A stretch of DNA of 9,169 nucleotides from Flavobacterium psychrophilum (GTDB lineage: Bacteria > Bacteroidota > Bacteroidia > Flavobacteriales > Flavobacteriaceae): NCBI GenBank assembly GCA_022730285.1, contig DZCQ01000046.1:1-9169 (forward strand). The letters run 5' to 3'. The notes below the pieces were generated by a model, which ran no database searches, was not told the DNA's origin, and saw nothing but the letters and a program-made list of their open reading frames with translations. How positions within the stretch are numbered: the first letter of the stretch is position 1; every line of letters starts with the position of its first letter. Shown piece after piece: positions 4,711 through 9,169 of this stretch. The position numbers were made by a program, and so were the translations under genes.

Positions 4711-6189
4711 TTAGTATGCTTTTGCAAATAATACTCTTCTATTTGATGGTTTCCCAGACAAGATACATGTTCCTACTTCTTCTTTTTGATTTAGTGGAAT
4801 GCATCTAATGGTGGCTTTTGTCAGATTTTTTATTTCTTCTTCCGTTTCGGCGGTTCCGTCCCAATGTGCTGCTACAAAACCTCCTTTTTCTTGTAACGCT
4901 TTTTTAAACTCTTCAAAATCTTGCACTTCGGTTATATGAGTATCTCTATAATCTTGTGCTTTTCTGAAAATAGTATCTTGAATCTGTTCTAGTAATGTTA
5001 TAATATGGTTTGTTATCCCTGCCTCAGCAACCACTTCTTTAGTTAGGGTGTCTCTTCTGGCTACTTCAAAAGTGTTATTTTCTAAATCTTTTGGACCGAT
5101 AGAAATTCGTAATGGAACTCCTTTTAATTCCCATTCTGAAAATTTGAATCCAGGTTTTTGGGTGACTCTATTATCAAATTTTACTCGAATATTATTTTTC
5201 TTGAAAGAAGTTACTAATTCATTTGCCACAGCCGAAATTTTATCAAACTCTTCGTCTGTTTTATAAATTGGAACAATTACTACTTGAATTGGAGCTAGAT
5301 TAGGAGGTAAAACCAATCCGTTATCGTCTGAATGTGTCATTATTAATGCTCCTATTAATCTTGTAGATACTCCCCACGAAGTTCCCCATACATGTTCTTG
5401 TTTCCCATCAGCATTAGTGTATTTTACATCAAAAGCCTTTGCGAAATTTTGACCTAAATAGTGCGAAGTTCCAGCTTGTAATGCCTTTCCATCTTGCATT
5501 AGTGCTTCTATACAAAAAGTTTCTTCTGCCCCTGCAAATCGTTCGGTTTCGGTTTTTGTTCCTTTAATTACGGGTATTGCCATAAAATTCTGAACAAAAT
5601 CTGCATATACATTCATCATTTTTTCAGCCTCTTCTAATGCTTCCGCTTTTGTGGCATGTGCTGTGTGTCCTTCTTGCCATAAAAATTCGGCTGTTCTTAA
5701 AAACAATCTGGTTCTCATTTCCCATCGCACAACATTTGCCCATTGGTTTATTAGCAAAGGTAAGTCTCGATATGATTGAACCCAACCTTTAAAAGTACTC
5801 CAGATAATTGCCTCACTAGTTGGCCTAACAATTAGTTCTTCTTCTAGTTTTGCATTAGGATCTACTATTAATTTACTAGGATTTTCTTCGTCATTTTTTA
5901 ATCTATAATGTGTAACTACTGCACATTCTTTGGCAAAGCCTTCTGCATTTTTCTCTTCGGCTTCAAACATGCTTTTAGGAACAAATAATGGAAAATACGC
6001 ATTACTATGACCTGTTTCTTTAAACATTCGATCTAATTCTCCTTGCATTTTTTCCCAAATTCCATAACCATACGGTTTTATAACCATACATCCTCTAACA
6101 GATGAATTTTCGGCTAAATCGGCTTTTACTACTAATTCGTTGTACCATTTTGAATAATCTTCCGATCTTTTTGTTAAGTTCTTGCTCAT
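4711..6189 (-). CDS. proS: Prolyl-tRNA synthetase, archaeal/eukaryotic (type 3) form
   Basis: ProS attaches proline to tRNA-Pro in the cytosol. The 492-residue length and domain order fit the short ProS type that lacks the editing insertion found in E. coli ProS. Class II motifs are visible: motif 1 around [16 protein letters not shown] (33-48), the [13 protein letters not shown]/Pro loop (121-130), motif 2 starting [15 protein letters not shown] (155-169) and running to WQEGHT (171-176), and motif 3 [18 protein letters not shown] (269-286). The anticodon-binding domain follows (about 300-400), then the type-specific C-terminal domain ending FAKAY. The related T. thermophilus enzyme has a zinc site there, but only two cysteines (in IRCIPL and GTCILSGKP) are seen near the end here, so a full four-Cys site is unlikely. 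The start [16 protein letters not shown] matches relatives. It is divergent from the lipoprotein gene, and no clear terminator follows. Confidence 0.98.
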   Translation of the reverse strand: MSKNLTKRSEDYSKWYNELVVKADLAENSSVRGCMVIKPYGYGIWEKMQGELDRMFKETGHSNAYFPLFVPKSMFEAEEKNAEGFAKECAVVTHYRLKNDEENPSKLIVDPNAKLEEELIVRPTSEAIIWSTFKGWVQSYRDLPLLINQWANVVRWEMRTRLFLRTAEFLWQEGHTAHATKAEALEEAEKMMNVYADFVQNFMAIPVIKGTKTETERFAGAEETFCIEALMQDGKALQAGTSHYLGQNFAKAFDVKYTNADGKQEHVWGTSWGVSTRLIGALIMTHSDDNGLVLPPNLAPIQVVIVPIYKTDEEFDKISAVANELVTSFKKNNIRVKFDNRVTQKPGFKFSEWELKGVPLRISIGPKDLENNTFEVARRDTLTKEVVAEAGITNHIITLLEQIQDTIFRKAQDYRDTHITEVQDFEEFKKALQEKGGFVAAHWDGTAETEEEIKNLTKATIRCIPLNQKEEVGTCILSGKPSNRRVLFAKAY

Positions 6190-6242
6190 TTTGAATAATT
6201 TGGCATAAATATTGATTAACTAATTCTTAAGAAATAGTTTCG

Positions 6243-6273
6243 CAAAATTAACTATTTTTGTATTGTCCAACAA
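6243..6273 (-). promoter_or_regulatory. proS promoter (-7 TAATTTTG, -33 TTG)
   Basis: On the minus strand TAATTTTG (6243-6250) fits TANNTTTG, with a TTG at 6271-6273 twenty bases upstream and another at 6268-6270 seventeen upstream. Transcription would start near 6237, leaving a leader of about 48 bases before proS. The -7 element is 2 bp from the plus-strand -7 element of the lipoprotein gene. Confidence 0.65.
6253..6260 (+). promoter_or_regulatory. Lipoprotein gene promoter, -7 element TATTTTTG
   Basis: TATTTTTG is an exact TANNTTTG. Transcription from about 6266 would leave about 24 bases before the ATG at 6290. This decides against a TTG at 6263 as the start codon, because it would precede or coincide with the transcription start. 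No -33 TTG is seen at about 19 bases. Confidence 0.6.
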
Positions 6274-6289
6274 TAAAAATATCATAGAT

Positions 6290-7345
6290 ATGAAAACTAA
6301 TTATTTTTTTACAAAAAAAATCTTACTTAATTCCATCGTTGGATTATTAGGTTTAAGCGTGGTTTCTTGTGGTTCTTATCAAAATAAGTCTTTTTATGAG
6401 ACTGATGGAATCTATGGGGCAACCCAAAATTCTGAAAAAATGAACCAAACAGATCCTTCAACAGAAGCAAAAATTGCTGAAAACAATAAATATGTAGAGT
6501 ATTTTGGTTCTAATGCAGATAATTATAGCATAGATAAAAATGCAGAAAATTCTAATCAGGATAATTCGCAGGCAGAAAATTCTGATTCTAATTGGGATAA
6601 TAATGATAGTCATGTAACCATTAATGTTTATGATAATTGGGGTTATAATAATTATTGGGGTTATTCAAACCCATGGGGTTATGGTTATTATAATTCTTGG
6701 AATTATCCATACTGGGGATATTCTGGGTACTATAACTGGGGTTGGAACTATCCATATTATGGAGGATATTACGGATATTATAACTCGGGCTGGAATTATC
6801 CTTACTACGGAGGATATTACGGCTATAACAACTATTATGGTTATAATAATTGGAACAATGGGTATTATAGAGGGAATTATGCTTATGCCAATGGTCGTAG
6901 AGGCTCTGCCCATCAAGATAGATATGCCACTACAAATTATGCAGGTAGAAGCTACCAATCTGGAAGAAACACTACTTCTCCAACAAGAGTAAGAAGCACA
7001 AATACTGTTAGAAATACAAATACCCCTTCTAACAATGACTATTCTCCTAGAAGAACTACTACCAGAAGCAATAATGCTACTACTCCAGATAGAAATTATA
7101 ACACTAATGATGGGGTAGATGTTCCTAGAAGAACTACTACTAGAAGAAATGACGCAAATACTTCTAGCACAAATTATAATAACAATTCTGTAGATACTCC
7201 AAGAAGAACTACTACACGAACTTACGAGAGTTCAAGCCCTAGAACCGAAAATACTAGAAGTTATGACTCACCTAGGTCTAATTCTTCTAGTGGAAGAATG
7301 GATTCTGGAGGTTCCTCATCAGGAGGTGGAAGAGGCAGAAGGTAA
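6290..7345 (+). CDS. Tyr/Trp/Gly-rich lipoprotein with Arg-rich repeat tail, unknown function
   Basis: The 351-residue protein begins with a lipoprotein signal peptide: basic FFTKK, a hydrophobic stretch to 25, and lipobox VVSC with acylated Cys27, the only cysteine. After the Cys comes GSYQN, without the acidic residues of known Bacteroidota surface-export signals, so it may face the periplasm. Residues about 30-105 are polar and acidic. About 110-205 are dominated by Tyr, Trp, Gly and Asn, including two 16-residue units starting GWNYPYYGGYYG (151-166, 167-182). The C-terminal part is Ser/Thr/Asn/Arg-rich, with PRRTTTR three times (253, 279, 304) and a SSSGGGRGRR end. No enzymatic fold is visible. 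Similar proteins next to proS exist in flavobacteria as hypotheticals and are sometimes mislabelled prolyl-tRNA synthetase. The ATG at 6290 fits the signal peptide and promoter. Confidence 0.82.
   Translation: MKTNYFFTKKILLNSIVGLLGLSVVSCGSYQNKSFYETDGIYGATQNSEKMNQTDPSTEAKIAENNKYVEYFGSNADNYSIDKNAENSNQDNSQAENSDSNWDNNDSHVTINVYDNWGYNNYWGYSNPWGYGYYNSWNYPYWGYSGYYNWGWNYPYYGGYYGYYNSGWNYPYYGGYYGYNNYYGYNNWNNGYYRGNYAYANGRRGSAHQDRYATTNYAGRSYQSGRNTTSPTRVRSTNTVRNTNTPSNNDYSPRRTTTRSNNATTPDRNYNTNDGVDVPRRTTTRRNDANTSSTNYNNNSVDTPRRTTTRTYESSSPRTENTRSYDSPRSNSSSGRMDSGGSSSGGGRGRR
6740..6835 (+). repeat. Tandem 48-bp repeat in the lipoprotein gene (2 copies)
   Basis: Units 6740-6787 and 6788-6835 encode nearly identical 16-residue units starting GWNYPYYGGYYG. 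They differ in the protein only at the last few positions (YYNS versus YNNY), and the DNA differs mainly at third codon bases. This implies an older duplication kept by selection on the protein. Looser GY/NW-rich copies flank it on both sides. Confidence 0.85.
7046..7219 (+). repeat. Three spaced PRRTTTR-coding repeats
   Basis: Twenty-one-base units at 7046-7066, 7124-7144 and 7199-7219 each encode PRRTTTR, at a spacing of 26 and then 25 codons. The linkers share a loose Asn/Thr/Asp-rich pattern, so the true unit may be about 25 residues. They give the C-terminal tail regularly spaced positive charge. Confidence 0.8.
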
Positions 7346-7358
7346 CATTAATACAGAG

Positions 7359-7397
7359 TAATGTATCTATTAAATATTTAGGTACATTAGCCTTTTT
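7359..7397 (+). terminator. Possible weak terminator after the lipoprotein gene
   Basis: An imperfect 11-bp stem (7359-7369 with 7379-7389, one G-U pair) with a 9-base loop is followed within 4 bases by a run of five T. The AT-rich stem should be leaky. Since no clear promoter is seen before the next gene, partial read-through into the OmpP1 gene is likely. Confidence 0.45.
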
Positions 7398-7419
7398 ATC
7401 TAACTAAAATTTACGAAAA

Positions 7420-8931
7420 ATGAAAAAATATCTTTTAGCCTTTACAATTATCATTTCCACTTATTCTCAAGCACAAGATGTGGCTGATGCCATTCGATAT
7501 GCACAAGACAATCCTAACGGCTCAGCTAGGTTTAGGGCAATGGGAGGTGCTTTTGGAGCACTTGGAGGAGATTTATCTTCCATTAATATTAATCCAGCTG
7601 GATCTGTTGTGTTTGCCAATAATCAAATTGTTTTTTCAGGAAGCAGTTTTAATACCAAGAATAACGCTACCTTTTTTGGAACAAATACTACCGAAAGTAA
7701 TAATTCATTAGACATTAACCAACTGGGAGGTGTTCTTATTTTTGAAAATAACAAAGAAAATAGCCAGTGGAAAAAATTCTCTCTTGCTGTGAATTATGAA
7801 AATGTTGCCAATTTTGATAATTCATTATTTTCAGCAGGAACCAATGCAAATTCTATCGATAGATATTTTTTAAGCCATGCTGATGGTTTAAAGTTAAGTA
7901 TTGTAGATGGTACTGACTATTATTATGATGAATTAACATATAGAGAACAACAGGCTTATTTAGGATATGGTGCTTATATTATTAATGAATCCTCTACTTA
8001 TAACGATGCAACCGATAGAAGTTATGTTTCGTTAGTTGCTCCAGGTGGAAATTATAAGCAAGAAAACACAATTGAAACTTCTGGATATAATGGGAAACTT
8101 TCTGTTAATGCTGCTGCACAATACCAAGACAAGTTACTTTTAGGTTTGACTTTAAATTCTCACTTTACGGATTATCGAAAATATTCAAATTTTTATGAAA
8201 CAAATAACAACAATACATCTGCTAATGATCTGGTAAATAAAATTTCGTTTGTAAACGATTTATATACTTACGGAAGTGGTTTTTCCTTTCAACTAGGAGC
8301 TATTATAAAACCAGTTCCATCTGTAAGAATGGGACTTTCTTACCAGTCGCCAACTTGGTTCACTCTAAATGATGAATTAAAACAAAGTATTTCTGCTGTA
8401 AGTGGAAATAACACTGGCGATTTGCCTGCCGATGTGGTAAACCCAAATACAACAATGGTTTATGCTCCATACAAACTTAAAACACCAGGAAAAATGACGG
8501 GTAGTTTTGCTTACTTGTTTGGAAAAAGAGGTTTGATAAGCTTTGATTATAGTTTAAAAAACTATGGGAACTCTCAATTTAGTCCAATAAATGATTCTTA
8601 TTTTCAATCCTTAAATACTTCAATTAATAAATATTCTAGAGAAAGAGCATCAGAATATAGTTTAGGAGCGGAGTATAGAATAAAACAAATTAGCTTAAGA
8701 GGAGGCTATCATTTCGAGCAAAGTCCGTATAAAAATGTTCTGACTAAAGGTAATTTGAATGCTTATTCTGGTGGAATTGGATATAATTTTGGGAATAAAA
8801 AATTAGATTTAGCATATACATCTTCTAAGATAGATTATAATTCACAATTATTTTCGCAAGGATTAACCGATTCTGCAAGAATCAATACAACTTTAAATAA
8901 CGTAACAGTTACATTTGCTTTTGAATTGTAA
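7420..8931 (+). CDS. OmpP1/FadL/TodX-family outer-membrane transport protein
   Basis: This is a 503-residue outer-membrane beta-barrel. An N-terminal Sec signal peptide (MKKYLLAFTIIIS, cleavage predicted after SQA at 16-18) precedes the family's N-terminal plug region, with GSARFRAMGGAFGALGGDLS (34-53) and the ININPAGS motif (55-62). The rest alternates polar and hydrophobic residues like barrel strands. It ends with a terminal strand NVTVTFAFEL finishing on a hydrophobic residue, as Bam-assembled barrels do. FadL relatives take up long-chain fatty acids or other hydrophobic compounds by lateral diffusion. The substrate here is unknown, and the common label hemin receptor for this group is not supported by sequence. 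It lies 74 bases after the lipoprotein gene in the same direction, so the two may act together at the outer membrane. Confidence 0.92.
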   Translation: MKKYLLAFTIIISTYSQAQDVADAIRYAQDNPNGSARFRAMGGAFGALGGDLSSININPAGSVVFANNQIVFSGSSFNTKNNATFFGTNTTESNNSLDINQLGGVLIFENNKENSQWKKFSLAVNYENVANFDNSLFSAGTNANSIDRYFLSHADGLKLSIVDGTDYYYDELTYREQQAYLGYGAYIINESSTYNDATDRSYVSLVAPGGNYKQENTIETSGYNGKLSVNAAAQYQDKLLLGLTLNSHFTDYRKYSNFYETNNNNTSANDLVNKISFVNDLYTYGSGFSFQLGAIIKPVPSVRMGLSYQSPTWFTLNDELKQSISAVSGNNTGDLPADVVNPNTTMVYAPYKLKTPGKMTGSFAYLFGKRGLISFDYSLKNYGNSQFSPINDSYFQSLNTSINKYSRERASEYSLGAEYRIKQISLRGGYHFEQSPYKNVLTKGNLNAYSGGIGYNFGNKKLDLAYTSSKIDYNSQLFSQGLTDSARINTTLNNVTVTFAFEL

Positions 8932-8975
8932 CTATTTATTAAGCAATAAGTTATATTTAATAAAATAATTACAAG

Positions 8976-9023
8976 AATAAAAACCGTAAAAAAAAGAATA
9001 TTTTAGTGGTTTTTATTTTTTTT
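8976..9023 (+). terminator. Probable terminator after the OmpP1 gene
   Basis: A 10-bp stem AATAAAAACC (8976-8985) pairs with GGTTTTTATT (9008-9017), extended inward by two G-U pairs, with a loop of about 20 bases. The T-run continues to 9023. The stem is AT-rich and the loop long, so efficiency is uncertain, but its position 44 bases after the stop codon fits. Confidence 0.6.
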
Positions 9024-9039
9024 ATTAATAAAAGTTTTA

Positions 9040-9054
9040 TAAATTTGCACTCGC
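9040..9054 (+). promoter_or_regulatory. tRNA-Ser promoter, -7 TAAATTTG plus CACTCGC discriminator
   Basis: TAAATTTG (9040-9047) is an exact TANNTTTG and is followed by CACTCGC (9048-9054), the same G+C-rich block found after the tRNA-Glu -7 element. No -33 TTG is found at the expected place. The start is likely within or just after the CTCGC, leaving a leader of about 30 bases with a hairpin at 9056-9077. Confidence 0.65.
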
Positions 9055-9083
9055 TAACACAAAAAAATATTTGTGTTTGTTTT

Positions 9084-9168
9084 GGAGAAATGGCAGAGCG
9101 GTCGAATGCGGCAGTCTTGAAAACTGTTGACTGTAACAGGTCCGGGGGTTCGAATCCCTCTTTCTCCG
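9084..9168 (+). tRNA. tRNA-Ser (anticodon UGA)
   Basis: This is a complete class II tRNA of 85 bases. The acceptor GGAGAAA pairs with TTTCTCC (9161-9167), with discriminator G at 9168 as serine tRNAs have. The anticodon loop CTTGAAA gives UGA (9118-9120), reading UCA and related serine codons. The long variable arm lies at about 9128-9142, and the T-loop GTTCGAATC follows. The window ends one base later, so whether CCA is encoded cannot be seen; both tRNA-Glu genes lack it. Confidence 0.96.
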
Positions 9169-9169
9169 C

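Noticed and set aside
4689..4724. Inverted repeat CAAAAGC/GCTTTTG as a proS terminator
   Set aside because: The stem has only 7 bp with a 22-base loop, overlaps the proS stop region, and no U-tract follows in the minus direction.
5048..5266. Plus-strand open frame inside proS
   Set aside because: It is antisense to the conserved proS anticodon-binding region, with no separate signals.
6263..6289. TTG start of the lipoprotein gene at 6263
   Set aside because: It precedes or coincides with the predicted transcription start and would put a polar stretch before the signal peptide. The ATG at 6290 gives a clean lipoprotein signal.
6624..6992. Open frames on both strands overlapping the lipoprotein repeats
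   Set aside because: Their Ile/Gly/Thr-rich or Ile/Val/Ser-rich sequences are simple frame shifts of the Tyr/Gly/Asn repeat DNA.
7478..7711. Plus-strand open frame within the OmpP1 gene
   Set aside because: It lies in another frame of the conserved plug region and has no start signals of its own.
1..9169. Search for a defence, phage or mobile system
   Set aside because: No integrase, transposase, nuclease, toxin-antitoxin pair, att-like tRNA fragment or CRISPR repeat was seen. The genes are housekeeping and envelope types.

Overview
The window is AT-rich bacterial DNA from the phylum Bacteroidota, most likely the family Flavobacteriaceae (Flavobacterium or a close relative). Three things point there. 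The protein sequences closely resemble flavobacterial versions of Ndk, the archaeal/eukaryotic-type ProS, the MarC family and OmpP1. Upstream regions repeatedly carry the Bacteroidota -7 promoter element TANNTTTG, and no Shine-Dalgarno sequences are obvious. The encoded tRNA-Glu genes lack a 3' CCA. Lineage and gene identities come from remembered family features, because no search could be run.

Layout. A terminator at 8-41 closes a gene to the left of the window. On the plus strand follow ndk (148-567), a MarC-family membrane protein (643-1233), a 65-residue two-helix membrane protein (1283-1480) probably co-transcribed with a minimal FAD-binding protein (1486-2094), a J-domain/KTSC-domain protein (2215-2661), and a FemAB/GNAT-like acyltransferase that appears to start at TTG (2764-3915). 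The last gene converges on rpsT, with a perfect 46-base palindrome acting as a shared terminator. The minus strand then reads, in transcription order, proS (6189-4711), two identical tRNA-Glu(UUC) genes, and rpsT. This is a block of translation genes with no clear internal terminator but with its own promoters. Divergent from proS on the plus strand are a Tyr/Trp/Gly-rich lipoprotein with Arg-rich repeats (6290-7345) and an OmpP1/FadL-family outer-membrane barrel (7420-8931). A tRNA-Ser(UGA) gene closes the window.

How the parts relate. Most of the window is housekeeping: nucleotide balance (Ndk), prolyl-tRNA charging (ProS), glutamate and serine tRNAs, and ribosome assembly (S20). The lipoprotein and OmpP1 pair form an envelope module. 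No phage, insertion sequence, CRISPR array or defence system is visible.

Points worth a second look: the two tRNA promoters share an 11-base TTTGCACTCGC block and each is followed by a short hairpin in the pre-tRNA leader; the proS and lipoprotein -7 elements lie back to back, 2 bp apart; the small flavoprotein lacks an NAD(P) domain, the CxxC centre and the usual GD motif; the J-KTSC fusion has an unknown role; and the lipoprotein is built from low-complexity repeats. No intergenic stretch exceeds about 160 bases, so there is no large empty region.
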